Origin: Agromyces aurantiacus
Lineage (GTDB): Bacteria > Actinomycetota > Actinomycetes > Actinomycetales > Microbacteriaceae
Direction: 5' to 3'
Assembly (NCBI RefSeq): GCF_016907355.1
Contig: NZ_JAFBBW010000001.1
Location: 496,001-560,000, forward strand
DNA length: 64,000 nt
In this document: in pieces, positions 1 to 8,962 of the stretch
Layout: every line of letters starts with the position of its first letter
Numbering within the stretch: position 1 is the first letter of the stretch
Program-made: the position numbers and the translations under genes
Notes under the pieces: generated by a model
What the model was told of the DNA's origin: nothing
The model's database searches: none
Seen by the model: the letters and a program-made list of their open reading frames with translations, nothing else

Positions 1-1
1 A

Positions 2-619
2 CGGGTGTCCGAGGCCGAAGCAGCCGAGATCATCGCGGCCGAGCCCGAACTGCGCGATGTGCTCGATCGGCTCGCGTTCTGGCCCACGCACCTGCTCTGG
101 GCGGCGTTCGTCGAGGCCGAGTTGCAGGGCACGGATGCCGCGTGGCGCGCGGCCGTCGACGCGGCCTCCGCCGACACGGCGCCCGGGTTCCTGCTCCCGT
201 ACGCGCAGCTGCGACTGGGCGAGGCGCTCCTCGCCGACGGCGATCGCGCGGGCGCGCGCGACGCGCTGCAGTCCGCCTTCGCCGGGGCGGTCGCCGGCGG
301 GGTGACCGCGGTGCAGACCCGCGCCGCGCGCGTGGCGATGCAGGCCGGCATCGGGCTCGAGGGCGCCACGTCGGGCGACGTCTCGCGCGGCACCGCGGGC
401 GTCGCGGGCGCCGACGACCCCGCCGACGCGGTCTCCGAGCTCACGGCGCGCGAGCGCCAGGTGCTCGAGCTCATCGCGGAGGGCCTCAGCAACCGCCAGA
501 TCGGCGAGCGGCTCTACATCAGCGGCAAGACCGCGAGCGTGCACGTCTCCGCGATCCTCCGCAAGCTCGGCGCGTCGAGCCGCACTGAGGCGGTGTTCCT
601 GGCCCGCGTCGCCCGCTGA
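2..619 (+). CDS. LuxR-family transcriptional regulator, C-terminal part
   Basis: Only the 3' part is present; the frame is open to the left edge. About 205 codons are visible. The first ~130 residues are Ala-rich and helical, and fit the TPR-like arm of large ATPase (MalT/LAL-type) LuxR regulators. The last ~60 residues are a GerE/LuxR helix-turn-helix: it begins LTARERQVLELIAEG, continues with the recognition region NRQIGERLYISGKTASVHV, and ends in the usual LGASSRTEAV tail. The protein should bind DNA as a transcription factor. The effector and targets cannot be told from this fragment. A GTG near base 5 could be an internal start, but the helical arm suggests a larger protein beginning upstream. 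Confidence 0.85.
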   Translation, partial: RVSEAEAAEIIAAEPELRDVLDRLAFWPTHLLWAAFVEAELQGTDAAWRAAVDAASADTAPGFLLPYAQLRLGEALLADGDRAGARDALQSAFAGAVAGGVTAVQTRAARVAMQAGIGLEGATSGDVSRGTAGVAGADDPADAVSELTARERQVLELIAEGLSNRQIGERLYISGKTASVHVSAILRKLGASSRTEAVFLARVAR

Positions 620-763
620 ACGCGCCGTCGGGCCGGCGGCCGCCTCCGGACGCGCAACGCGGCGTGCCCCTGCGCGAAGGCCTCGATGGCCGCCCAGGCC
701 CAGGCCACTTCGTCGAGCGATGAGCATCGATCGCACCTGACTTCTGGGTCCTGTTGAGTCATC
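620..763. other. Non-coding gap after the LuxR gene
   Basis: I see no gene here. A short minus-strand frame that reads into the luxR 3' end has no recognisable domain and coding bias unlike its neighbours. Confidence 0.4.
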
Positions 764-906
764 GGTGTGCACGCACGCAACCCCGCCAACGTGGAGCGGC
801 TTCTCGAAGCGATCGAGCGGGCTCCGAGGTCCTCGGCATCGTCACGCTGACCGATGTCGTTCGGCGGGTCCTCGCGGTGGAAGGCGACCTGCCCGAGAAC
901 CGCTGA
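764..906 (+). pseudogene. Relic of a CBS-domain protein, frameshifted
   Basis: A reading frame ending at the TGA at 904-906 encodes EVLGIVTLTDVVRRVLAVEG, which looks like the last strand and helix of a CBS domain (the GIVTxxDVxRxxL pattern). Upstream of about base 820 the coding-like sequence moves to a different frame and reads NPANVERLLEAIERA. The two pieces join only if one frameshift is allowed. No start codon, ribosome site or first CBS half is visible. I read it as a decayed 3' remnant; the original gene type (IMPDH-like, channel or stand-alone CBS pair) cannot be decided. Confidence 0.45.
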
Positions 907-933
907 CCGGTTCCGTCCGGGCGTCGAGTCCGA

Positions 934-2232
934 TCACCGTACGTCGACGACGTCGCAGCCGAGGAACGCGACGGTGCCGCCCGAGCCGTCCGCGAACCGG
1001 CCGAACACGCAGGCCTCGGCGTCGGTCGGCAGCAGCGAATCGCGCCTCGGCGCGAAGTGGAGCATCGCGTCAAGATCGCCGTCGCCCTTCTTCGGCTCCA
1101 CGACATCCGTCGGGTGGAGCCGACCGTGCGACTCGCCCACGCCGATTCCCGACAGGAGCGCGGTCTCGGAGCCGAACTGCACCGTCGATACGACGATCTT
1201 CGTCGCATCGAACGCGTACGGCAGTCCGTACTCTCCCGCACCCGTCGTGAGCACGCCGACCGGCAGGTCGCCACCGTTGAGCCTCACGGGGTTCCGGGTC
1301 GACCCCGGCTGCACGTCGATCTTCACCGGGATGGCGCAGTCGACCGAGAAGGTCTCCTCGAGCGCGTCGTTCGCGGCCTCGGCGTCGACGACGGTCGCGA
1401 GTTCCGGCGCGATCTCGGTGCGGAACGTCACGTCGTGCGTTCCGGGCTCGGTGCACTCGATCTCGTAGTCCGCATCCAGGTCGCGCGGCGACCCCACGGC
1501 GAGCCCGGCGACATCCGTCACCGTCGGGTCCGAGGGCACCACGCTGAGTCCCGGATCCGCGGTCACCGACCGGGTCGCCTCGGCGTCCACCGGCCCATCC
1601 GGACCGAGGTTCTCGACCGTGCTCGAGACCGACACGGCTGCGGTGTCGCCGACGACCGTGAAAAGCGGCCCGGATGCCGAGACCGCGGTCACTGCGAGGT
1701 CGGCTTCGAGGCAGTCCGGGTCGTCGGGATTCGCGACGCAGAAGTCGCGGATGGGCCCGGTCAGGTCGACGTCGAGGACCTCCTCGTCGAGTGCCACGTC
1801 CACGACTCGCATGCCGGCGAGCTCCGGGCTGAACGGCACGATGAAACTGCCCGATCCGCTTTCCTGAACCTCGAGCCGCTCGGTGTCGCCGAAGGTGAAC
1901 ACCCACAGCGGACTCCACGCGTTCAGGGTGTCGATGACGCCGCCGTCGCCGTCCTCGAGGACGAGATGCATGATCGGGGGATCGCCGACGTGGGAATGCG
2001 CGCGCTCGATCGAGACGGCGGCATCCGCCACCGTCGCCTCCGTGCGCGACGCGAAGTCGGCGCGGACCACGACCGACTTCGCCGGATCGGACGCCCCGTC
2101 GACGAAGGTCGGCAGCGGCGCGGTGGCGGGATCGTCAGCCGGGTCGGACTGCGCGGCGTACGGGATAGCCACCGCCGCCAGCACCAGGGATCCCGCAGCG
2201 AGGCCGGTCAGGGTGATCGTGATGGGTCGCAT
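934..2232 (-). CDS. Secreted protein with PEP-associated C-terminal domain-like region
   Basis: About 432 residues. The N-terminus is a clear Sec signal peptide (MRPITITLTGLAAGSLVLAA). The middle holds a CARDB/Ig-like region with paired cysteines (near DFCVANPDDPDC and IECTEPGTHDV). The C-terminus begins VKIDVQPGSTRNPVRLNGG, a pattern common at the end of secreted proteins of environmental bacteria, usually written IDIKPGSxPNxINLxxxGxxPVAIL. No catalytic motif is seen. It begins seven bases after the stop of the M64 peptidase and is probably co-transcribed with it. Two ATGs lie 6 bases apart; the inner one sits 8 bases after GGAGG and is chosen. Function is unknown; it may bind or accompany the protease outside the cell. 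Confidence 0.7.
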   Translation of the reverse strand: MRPITITLTGLAAGSLVLAAVAIPYAAQSDPADDPATAPLPTFVDGASDPAKSVVVRADFASRTEATVADAAVSIERAHSHVGDPPIMHLVLEDGDGGVIDTLNAWSPLWVFTFGDTERLEVQESGSGSFIVPFSPELAGMRVVDVALDEEVLDVDLTGPIRDFCVANPDDPDCLEADLAVTAVSASGPLFTVVGDTAAVSVSSTVENLGPDGPVDAEATRSVTADPGLSVVPSDPTVTDVAGLAVGSPRDLDADYEIECTEPGTHDVTFRTEIAPELATVVDAEAANDALEETFSVDCAIPVKIDVQPGSTRNPVRLNGGDLPVGVLTTGAGEYGLPYAFDATKIVVSTVQFGSETALLSGIGVGESHGRLHPTDVVEPKKGDGDLDAMLHFAPRRDSLLPTDAEACVFGRFADGSGGTVAFLGCDVVDVR

Positions 2233-2245
2233 CGTCATCGCCTCC

Positions 2246-3877
2246 TCAGCACGCGGCCGCTCGGCACTGGCCGAAGATGTAGTCGAACCTGCGGAGATCG
2301 GCGCCCTGAGCTGCCGCGTTGTCGACCATGATGTCGTTCGACACGGGATCGGAGATGGTCCAGTCGGTGTCGAAGAACCAGAAGCCGTCCTCCTCGAACT
2401 CCTGGCAGGATGCCGCGGTCCGCCCGTCGGTGAAGGCCCCGATGTCGTCGGCGCAGTCCTCCGGCTCCTCGTACACGTTCGGCGCGACGTCCTGCTGGAA
2501 GTATCCGCCGTCGCAGGTGGAGCTCATCGAGCCCGGGCGCTGGTCGCAGTACTCGTCGGCGAGGCCGAAGGGCTGGTGCCCGGTCTCGTGGGTCACGACC
2601 TGGAACGCGTCGCCGCGATAGGTCGTGTCGAGGGTGCTCGAGAAGATCCGAGCGCCGCGCAAGGCGCAATCGCGTTGCGACTTGCGATGCAGGATCGCCC
2701 CGGAATCCACCCAGCCGAAGCTCTCGTCCCATCGCGCGGGCAGGGTGTGGTCGCAGTCGCCGTCGTTCGCGTCGTCGGCCTTCGCCTGGTTCAGCACGAT
2801 CCAGAAGTTGAAGCCGTCCTGGTTCTCGAGGAACGGATCGAAGCCGTAGTACGAGGTCGCGATCACCGAGGCGACGTCCGCGATGAAGGCGGCGTTCTCG
2901 GGTGCCGAGCCGGAGAACGGGTAGGTGTCGCTGTCGGCGATGAACATGATGTCGAGTCGGCTCGAACTCGGACCCGTGTAGACGACCGGGAAGTCCACGG
3001 TGCCCGGATCGCCCTCGGTGGCGAGCCGCCACCCGCTGAAGATCTCCGTGCCGGTCTTCGTGAGACCGCACCCGTAGCCGAAGCGGTTGTCGTCCGAGGC
3101 GTCGCCCGTCGCCACGAAGGTGGTCGTCGCGGTCGTCACGCTCGAGGTGTCGACGACGCGTGTGCGGGTTGCGACATCCGTCGTGTCCTGCTGCACCCAG
3201 ATCTCGAGGTCGTCGGCGAACATCGGCGCGAGCGCTCCATCGAGCGCTTCCGCCGTGATCGTGACGGTGTCGCCGGCCTGGGGCCAGGCCGGGGTGTGCG
3301 TGCAGCGGATGCGCAGGCCCGGCGCGCTCGGGGGCGGTTGCACCTCGACCTTCATCGTCAGCGCAACGCGGTCGGAATCGGTGCCCGAGAACACCCCGCT
3401 CGCACCGCATGCGATGGTCTGGCCGTCGAGCTGCGCCTCGCACGGGGCGATGGTCGCGAACCCGGCAACGGCCGCGCCGGCGGATTGCGAGGCGTCGAAC
3501 AGGTCGTCGTCGAAGCAGAATCCGCCGTCCTCCTCCCAGACCTCGACGCTGATCGGGATCTGCCCGGCGGGTGAGAGCGTCGCGGCATCGACGGTCCGCG
3601 AGAACTCCCAGTCCGGGGTGATCTCCGCATTCCCCTCCAGGTCGTCCTGCGACGGCGTGTCCTCGTTGTTGTAGGCCTGACCGGCGATGTTCAGCTTCAC
3701 GTACCAGTCCGGATCCCCGCAGCCGTCGTCGCCGCCCAGGAGCTTGATCCGCTGGATGGTCACCGCGACCTGGACGTCCGGTGCTGCGAACGCCGGTGCC
3801 GCCCAGGTGACGGCGAAGATCGGTGCGGCCAGGACCACGACGGCGACCGGCGCGATGAGTGCGCGAATACCTCGCAT
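2246..3877 (-). CDS. Secreted M64-family zinc metallopeptidase
   Basis: About 543 residues with a signal peptide (MRGIRALIAPVAVVVLAAP ... AFA). The catalytic segment near residue 429 is VVTHETGHQPFGLADEYCD. This matches the M64 (IgA peptidase) pattern HExxHxxxGLADEY, with two histidines and the glutamate intact. Upstream are segments typical of the family (FIADSDTYPFSG; a conserved FWIVLNQ strand) preceded by an N-terminal beta domain. Many cysteines suggest disulfides in the exported enzyme. The ATG at 3877 follows GGGGGAGC by five bases and starts the signal peptide directly; an upstream in-frame ATG would add a charged leader that spoils it. The gene is first in a two-gene unit with the secreted protein downstream. 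The natural substrate is unknown. Confidence 0.88.
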   Translation of the reverse strand: MRGIRALIAPVAVVVLAAPIFAVTWAAPAFAAPDVQVAVTIQRIKLLGGDDGCGDPDWYVKLNIAGQAYNNEDTPSQDDLEGNAEITPDWEFSRTVDAATLSPAGQIPISVEVWEEDGGFCFDDDLFDASQSAGAAVAGFATIAPCEAQLDGQTIACGASGVFSGTDSDRVALTMKVEVQPPPSAPGLRIRCTHTPAWPQAGDTVTITAEALDGALAPMFADDLEIWVQQDTTDVATRTRVVDTSSVTTATTTFVATGDASDDNRFGYGCGLTKTGTEIFSGWRLATEGDPGTVDFPVVYTGPSSSRLDIMFIADSDTYPFSGSAPENAAFIADVASVIATSYYGFDPFLENQDGFNFWIVLNQAKADDANDGDCDHTLPARWDESFGWVDSGAILHRKSQRDCALRGARIFSSTLDTTYRGDAFQVVTHETGHQPFGLADEYCDQRPGSMSSTCDGGYFQQDVAPNVYEEPEDCADDIGAFTDGRTAASCQEFEEDGFWFFDTDWTISDPVSNDIMVDNAAAQGADLRRFDYIFGQCRAAAC

Positions 3878-4082
3878 GGTGCTCCCCCAAGCACGATGCC
3901 GATGCCCGACCATCGGCGCGACCTCTTGCGCTCACAGGCCTACTCCGACCGGACCGGGGTCGTGACCCTCGAATGGGGTGATTCGGTGAAGGCGACTCGA
4001 CGATCCGGACCCGCGCACGTGACCACGGAGCTGGCCGGGGGTTCCGCCGTGGCATCCCGAGCGCATTTCCAGTCTCCGCGAA

Positions 4083-4088
4083 TACCGT
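4083..4088 (+). promoter_or_regulatory. -10 box of a leaderless promoter (glutathione peroxidase)
   Basis: TACCGT lies 7 bases before the GTG at 4096, with no Shine-Dalgarno sequence. The placement fits a leaderless transcript and decides the start against the GTG at 4087, which lies inside the box. Confidence 0.45.
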
Positions 4089-4095
4089 GGACGGC

Positions 4096-4665
4096 GTGAC
4101 GACGCTCGAGGAGATCCCGTTCCAGACCATGACCGGTGAGACCCGCACGCTCGGCGACTGGGCCGGGCAGGTGCGACTGGTCGTGAACGTCGCCTCGCGC
4201 TGCGGCCTCAGCCCGCAGTACGCGAAGCTCGAGGAGCTCCAGCGCACGTACGGCGACCGTGGCTTCACCGTGCTCGGCTTCCCGAGCAACCAGTTCCTCC
4301 AGGAGCTCTCGACGAACGAGGCGATCAGCGAGTACTGCTCGACCACGTGGGGCATCACGTTCCCGATCCTCGACAGGGTGCGCGTCAACGGCCGGAAGGC
4401 GGCGCCTCTGTACACCGAACTGAAGCGGGCCCGCGACGGCGCCGGACTGGCCGGACCGGTCGTGTGGAACTTCGAGAAGTTCCTCGTGCTCCCGGACGGC
4501 GACGTGCTGCGCTTCCGCCCGAACGTCGAACCCGACGACCCGGCGATCGTGTCGGCGATCGAGGCGGCGCTGCGCGGGCACGGCGACGGCCGGGCGCGGG
4601 CCGAGGGCGACCGACCCGTGGCCGAGCGCCCCGAGGACGACCGAGCCGGCGACGCCGTCGCCTGA
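4096..4665 (+). CDS. Glutathione peroxidase family thiol peroxidase
   Basis: About 189 residues. The protein reduces hydroperoxides in the cytoplasm; actinobacterial members usually draw electrons from thioredoxin rather than glutathione. The peroxidatic cysteine is in NVASRCGLSPQYAKLEEL. The second conserved motif is FPSNQFLQELSTNEAISEYC, changed from the usual FPCNQFxxQEP, with a cysteine at its end that could be resolving. The third is VVWNFEKFLV, which gives the catalytic Trp-Asn. Together these are the Cys-Gln-Trp-Asn tetrad of the family. The last ~30 residues are a charged extension without homology. It appears monocistronic. Confidence 0.9.
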   Translation: MTTLEEIPFQTMTGETRTLGDWAGQVRLVVNVASRCGLSPQYAKLEELQRTYGDRGFTVLGFPSNQFLQELSTNEAISEYCSTTWGITFPILDRVRVNGRKAAPLYTELKRARDGAGLAGPVVWNFEKFLVLPDGDVLRFRPNVEPDDPAIVSAIEAALRGHGDGRARAEGDRPVAERPEDDRAGDAVA

Positions 4666-4744
4666 GCCCTCGCGGGCCGATGGTCCCGCCGCAGGGCGGC
4701 TGACGGCGGGATGCTGGCGGTGATCGCTCGGAGAGGAGCCGCCC

Positions 4745-5152
4745 GTGCGAACTCGTCGCATCATCGCCATCGTCCTGGCCTTCGTCTCGCTGCCCGCGGT
4801 CGTGCTCGGCCTGATCGACCCGCTCGAGGGCGGCATCGCCTTGCTCGTCGGCATCGCGCTCATCGGGGCGGTGTGGGCGCTCTCGCGGGTCGCACCGCCG
4901 AAGCTGCTCTGGATCTCGCTCGTCGCCACCGTGGCCCTCGGGGCGATCACGCTCGGACTCGCCATGGTGTCCGGGCCGGAGACGGAGGCGGGAACCGTCG
5001 GCAATCCCGTGCTGGACCAGCCGCTCGTGTCGCTGCTGTGGCTGTGGCGCGCGGGCATCGTGGTCGTCCTGGCCGGCGGGATCGTGTACCTCGTGCGGCT
5101 CTTCCGTTCCCTCCGCGAGCCCGCGGACGCGGCCACGGAGCGCGTCCCATGA
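4745..5152 (+). CDS. Small four-helix membrane protein, unknown function
   Basis: 135 residues with four predicted transmembrane segments at roughly 5-25, 28-47, 54-77 and 100-120, followed by a short charged tail. The GTG start is preceded at good distance by GGAGAGGAG. I recognise no family signature. Neighbours (peroxidase upstream, exporter convergent downstream) give no clear hint. It is likely a real gene because of its ribosome site, strong third-position GC and hydrophobic pattern. Confidence 0.65.
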   Translation: MRTRRIIAIVLAFVSLPAVVLGLIDPLEGGIALLVGIALIGAVWALSRVAPPKLLWISLVATVALGAITLGLAMVSGPETEAGTVGNPVLDQPLVSLLWLWRAGIVVVLAGGIVYLVRLFRSLREPADAATERVP

Positions 5153-5228
5153 GCGCGGCGCCGTCGGGGAGCCCGACCCCGTCGGCGCCGCCCGGCCGCA
5201 GCGGTTCGTCGCTCGGAGTCGCCGGGGT

Positions 5229-6836
5229 CTAGTCCCGGCGCTCGCCCTCGCTCGCGATCGGCGCCTCGGGCGCGGCGGCAGGCGCGGCATCCTCCTCGCG
5301 CCGGCCCGAGCCGAGGCCGAGCGTCGCGAGCAGGCCGAGGCCCAGGAAGCCCGCGGCCGCATAGGCGGAGTACGCGGTCGCGGTGCTGAGCGACTCGCGC
5401 GCGGCGTCGGCGGCCTCGGGGCTCTGCTGCTCGATGGCCGGGATGGCGGCGCCGGCGGAGTCGACCACGGCCGAGACGACCTGGTCGGCGCCGGGCGCAT
5501 CGCCGAGCTGCGTGCGCAGGTCGGCCTCGAGCGTGGAGAACAGCAGGGTGCCGAGGATCGCGATGCCGAGCGCCGAGCCGAGCTGGCGGGAGGTGCTCTG
5601 CGTTCCGGATGCCTCGCCCGAGCGTGCCACGGGCACCTCGCGCAGCACGACGTTGGTCAGCTGGGCGGTCGCGAGCCCGACGCCGAAGCCGTAGACGAAC
5701 AGCCCGATGACGATCGCCCACCATGGCGTGTCGACCGAGATGACGAGGCCGGTGATGACGAGGCCGACGATCTCGGCGACGAGGCCCGCGCGCACGATGG
5801 TCACGGGCGCGAACCGCGCGATGGTCGCGCTCGCGAAGCCGCTCGCGACGAAGGAGCCGCCCGCGAGCGCGACGAGCACCCAGCCCGTCTGCAGCGCGGT
5901 GTAGCCGAGCGCGTTCTGCAGCCACAGCGGCAGGGCGAGGATGATGCCGAACTCGCCGAGCGACACGATCGCGGCGGCGATGTTGCCGTTGCGGAAGGAG
6001 CGGATGCCGAACAGGTCGGGCGAGAGCAGCACGGGCCTGCCGGCCCGGGTGCGCGTGATCGCGCGGACGACGAAGAGGGCCACGAACGCGATGCCGATCG
6101 CGAAGGCGAAGGGGATGGGGGAGATCTCGTACGGCCAGGTCCAGTCGCCGATCGACGGCGCCTCCTCGGTGAACCACCATCCGTAGGTGCGGCCCTCGAT
6201 GAGCGCGAACACGATCGAGCCCGAGGCGATCACCGAGATGAGCGCGCCGGCCCAGTCGATGGGCTGCGGCCGCTCGGCGCGCGACTCGGCGACGAAGACG
6301 AGGACGCCGATCACGATGAGGATGCCGAGCGGCACGTTGATGCCGAACGCCCAGCGCCACGAGAACTCGGTGGTCAGCCATCCGCCGAGCAGCGGGCCCA
6401 CGGCGGCCATGCCGCCGATGGTGGAGCCCCAGATCGCGAAGGCGATGCCGCGCTCGCGTCCGCGGAAGGTCGCATTGATGAGCGACAGCGTCGTGGGCAG
6501 GATGGCTGCGCCGCCGAGGCCCTGCACGAGTCGCGCGGCGATGAGCGCGGTGCCCGAGTCGGCGAACGCGGCGACGACGCTCGATGCGGCGAACACCACG
6601 ACGCCCGTCAGGAGGACCGCACGGCGCCCGTACCGGTCGGCGAGCGCGCCGAAGAGCAGGAGGAACGCTGCGAAGACGAGCGTGTAGCTCTCCTGGACCC
6701 ACTGCACCTGGGTCGACGTGATGCCGAGGTCGTCGACGATGGCGGGGATCGCGACGTTCACGATCGTGCTGTCGACGATGATCAGCGCGACGGCCACGCT
6801 GATGACGACCAGGCCGGCCCACCGTTCGCGTTTCAT
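5229..6836 (-). CDS. EmrB/QacA-type MFS drug exporter (DHA2, 14 TM)
   Basis: 535 residues, with about 14 hydrophobic segments. The first helix contains VDSTIVNVAIPAI (motif D1 of DHA2 exporters). It is followed by GALADRYGRRAVLL (motif A) and, later, WRWAFGINVPLG, typical of the EmrB/QacA branch. It should export hydrophobic cations or drugs with proton entry. The ATG at 6836 follows AAAGG and opens with a basic MKRERW; upstream in-frame starts overlap the divergent promoter. The gene is transcribed away from a marR gene 65 bases off, so repression by that MarR protein is the obvious hypothesis. The C-terminus has a soluble Ala/Glu-rich loop and a final helix. Confidence 0.9.
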   Translation of the reverse strand: MKRERWAGLVVISVAVALIIVDSTIVNVAIPAIVDDLGITSTQVQWVQESYTLVFAAFLLLFGALADRYGRRAVLLTGVVVFAASSVVAAFADSGTALIAARLVQGLGGAAILPTTLSLINATFRGRERGIAFAIWGSTIGGMAAVGPLLGGWLTTEFSWRWAFGINVPLGILIVIGVLVFVAESRAERPQPIDWAGALISVIASGSIVFALIEGRTYGWWFTEEAPSIGDWTWPYEISPIPFAFAIGIAFVALFVVRAITRTRAGRPVLLSPDLFGIRSFRNGNIAAAIVSLGEFGIILALPLWLQNALGYTALQTGWVLVALAGGSFVASGFASATIARFAPVTIVRAGLVAEIVGLVITGLVISVDTPWWAIVIGLFVYGFGVGLATAQLTNVVLREVPVARSGEASGTQSTSRQLGSALGIAILGTLLFSTLEADLRTQLGDAPGADQVVSAVVDSAGAAIPAIEQQSPEAADAARESLSTATAYSAYAAAGFLGLGLLATLGLGSGRREEDAAPAAAPEAPIASEGERRD

Positions 6837-6846
6837 ACGTTTCGCC

Positions 6847-6860
6847 TTTCGAAATAAACT
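6847..6860. promoter_or_regulatory. Candidate MarR operator and marR -10 box
   Basis: TTTCGAAA is a perfect 8-bp palindrome in the exporter/marR divergent gap. It directly precedes TAAACT (6855-6860), which fits the marR -10 box. A repressor bound here would block both directions. A/T-rich sequence is rare elsewhere in this genome. Confidence 0.4.
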
Positions 6861-6900
6861 GACGGCAGCAGTGAACCACATCGGGAGGCGAGTTGCCAAG

Positions 6901-7389
6901 ATGGAGGGTATGCCCGAAGCGAACGCCCAGCGAGCGGTCGGCTACGACGAGCTGACCGCCCTGCACCAGCGCCTCGCGACCCAGAACCGCCGGATCGCCG
7001 ACGCCTTCGCGCGCTCAGAGCAGCTCTCCGAGCGCGAGCTCGAGGCGCTCGTGGCGGTCATGCAGGCCGAGCAGCGCGGCGAACCCCTGACCGCCGGAGC
7101 GCTCGGCCGCGCGGTCCGGTTGCGGCCCGCCGCCACGACCGCGCTCATCGACAAGCTCGAGCAGGCCGGGCACCTCGAGCGCCGGCGCGCCGAGGCCGAC
7201 CGGCGTTCGGTCACGCTGCACTACAGCCCGCAGGCCCGCGCGGTCGCCGTGCAGTTCTTCTCGCCGCTCGGCGACCTCTCGCGGTCGGTCTTCCACGAGT
7301 TCGACAACGCCGAGCGCCAGGTCATCCTGCGCTACCTCAGGCGCATGACCGACGCGATGGAGGCGCACGCCCGCAGCCTCGAGCCGTGA
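6901..7389 (+). CDS. MarR-family transcriptional regulator
   Basis: 162 residues. A winged-helix fold is recognisable from the segment LTAGALGRAVRLRPAATTAL (helix-turn-helix) followed by LIDKLEQAGHLERRRAEADR and the wing DRRSVTLHYS, which is the MarR DxRxxxLxLT motif. Helices at both ends form the dimer interface. It probably represses the divergent DHA2 exporter and itself, with ligand release when a toxic compound binds. GGGAGG lies 12 bases upstream of the chosen ATG; a second ATG nine bases further is too close to its own GGAGGG. Confidence 0.88.
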   Translation: MEGMPEANAQRAVGYDELTALHQRLATQNRRIADAFARSEQLSERELEALVAVMQAEQRGEPLTAGALGRAVRLRPAATTALIDKLEQAGHLERRRAEADRRSVTLHYSPQARAVAVQFFSPLGDLSRSVFHEFDNAERQVILRYLRRMTDAMEAHARSLEP

Positions 7390-7426
7390 CCGACGGATCC
7401 GACGCGACCTCGACCGGCGGCTGCGC

Positions 7427-8962
7427 TCACGAGACGGGCGTGAACCCCCGCGCCACCTCGGCGAGCAGGCGGGCGCCGTAGCCCGTCGCCCCCTTCGAGC
7501 GCCACGCGTCGTCGCCGTCGGACTGCATGGTGCCCGCGATGTCGAGGTGGGCCCACGGGGTGTCGCCGACGAACTCCGCGAGGAAGAGCGCCGCGGTCGT
7601 CGCGCCGGCGTCCGCACCGCCCAGGTTGGAGATGTCGGCGACGTCGGAGTCGAGCTGCCTGCGGTACTTCCGCTCGAGCGGGAACTGCCACGCGGGCTCG
7701 TCGACCGCGAGCGAGGCGTCGCGCACCCGGTCGACGAGGGGCTGGCTCGTGCCGAGCAGCACCGACGTGCGCGAGCCGAGGGCCCGAAGGGCGGCGCCGG
7801 TGAGCGTGGCGATGTCGATGATCGCATCGACGCCCTCCTCGGTCGCGAGCACGAGGCCGTCCATCATGACGAGGCGGCCCTCGGCGTCGGTGTTCTTGAC
7901 CTCCACGGTCTTCCCGCCGCGCGCGGTGAGCACGTCGCCGAGCTTGTACGCCGAGCCCGACGGCATGTTGTCGGTGCACATGAGCCAGCCCGACACCCGC
8001 GCCGTCGTGCCGAGGTCGCGGAGCGCCGTGAACGCGCCGAGCACCGCCGCCGCGCCGCCCATGTCCATTTTCATGAGCAGGTGCATGGGGTCGCTCGGCT
8101 TCAGGCTGATGCCGCCCGAGTCGTACATGATGCCCTTGCCGACGACGCCCAGGTGCCCGGTCGGCTCGCCGTCGGGCGTGTAGCGCAGCACGATCATGCG
8201 CGGTTCCTCGGCGCTGCCGGCGTTGACGCCGAGCAGGCCGCCGCAGCCGAGCTCGATGAGCTGCTGCCGGTCGAACGACTCGACGTGGAAGCCGAACCGC
8301 CCGCCGAGCATCTCGGCGACCTCGGCCATGTCGGTGGCGGTGAGGTGGCTCGGGGGCGTGTTCGCCAGGTCGCGGGCGATCGCCGTGGCGCGCGCCGTCA
8401 CGAGGCCGGTCGCGATGCCGGCGGATGCCGCGGCGAGGTCGGCGCCGTCGATGCGGAACTCGACCCGGGCGAGCCGGGCCTCGCGCGGCTCGGACTTCAG
8501 GGCGTCGTACCGGTAGCGCCCGAGCAGCACGCCCTCGGTGAGGACCCGTCCGACCGCGTCGGCATCGACCGATCCGAGCCCCGGCACCCGGAGGCCGACG
8601 CGCGCGGCCTTCGGCACCGCGCGGACGAACGCGGCGGCGGCGTCGCGGAGTGCGGCATCCGTGACCTCGTCGGCCGGACCGCCGCCCACGACGATGATGA
8701 GCGCATTCCCCGCCTGGGGGATCAGCAGGGTCTGCCCCGCCTTCGACTCGAAGCCCGCGCGCGCGAGCGCGTCGCGGTCGAGCCCGATCCCCTCGGGCAG
8801 CGCGCCCTCGTCGTGCACGATCACGCCGATCGCATCGAGCCCGGCGCCGCCGGAACCGCCGCCGAACTCGTCGACGGCGACGACCTCGACCGCGTCGAGG
8901 GCGGCCAGCGAGGGCGCCGGCGAGAACTCGTCGGGGATGAGCGTGTTCGGGCTGCGGGTCAC
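7427..8962 (-). CDS. pepA: Leucyl aminopeptidase (M17)
   Basis: 511 residues. A cytoplasmic di-metal exopeptidase that removes N-terminal Leu and other residues from peptides. The catalytic C-terminal domain carries GKGIMYDSGGISLKPSDPM near residue 274 (metal and catalytic lysine), KMDMGGAAAVLG, and the family signature NTDAEGRLVMMDGL near residue 357. The N-terminal ~180 residues form the alpha/beta regulatory domain. The GTG start overlaps the stop of the upstream exporter gene by four bases (GTGA), so the two are translationally coupled. Why an exporter and PepA are paired is unclear. Confidence 0.95.
   Translation of the reverse strand: MTRSPNTLIPDEFSPAPSLAALDAVEVVAVDEFGGGSGGAGLDAIGVIVHDEGALPEGIGLDRDALARAGFESKAGQTLLIPQAGNALIIVVGGGPADEVTDAALRDAAAAFVRAVPKAARVGLRVPGLGSVDADAVGRVLTEGVLLGRYRYDALKSEPREARLARVEFRIDGADLAAASAGIATGLVTARATAIARDLANTPPSHLTATDMAEVAEMLGGRFGFHVESFDRQQLIELGCGGLLGVNAGSAEEPRMIVLRYTPDGEPTGHLGVVGKGIMYDSGGISLKPSDPMHLLMKMDMGGAAAVLGAFTALRDLGTTARVSGWLMCTDNMPSGSAYKLGDVLTARGGKTVEVKNTDAEGRLVMMDGLVLATEEGVDAIIDIATLTGAALRALGSRTSVLLGTSQPLVDRVRDASLAVDEPAWQFPLERKYRRQLDSDVADISNLGGADAGATTAALFLAEFVGDTPWAHLDIAGTMQSDGDDAWRSKGATGYGARLLAEVARGFTPVS

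Noticed and set aside
514..789. Minus-strand 91-codon frame over the LuxR 3' end
   Set aside because: It overlaps a well-supported helix-turn-helix, has no ribosome site and no recognisable domain.
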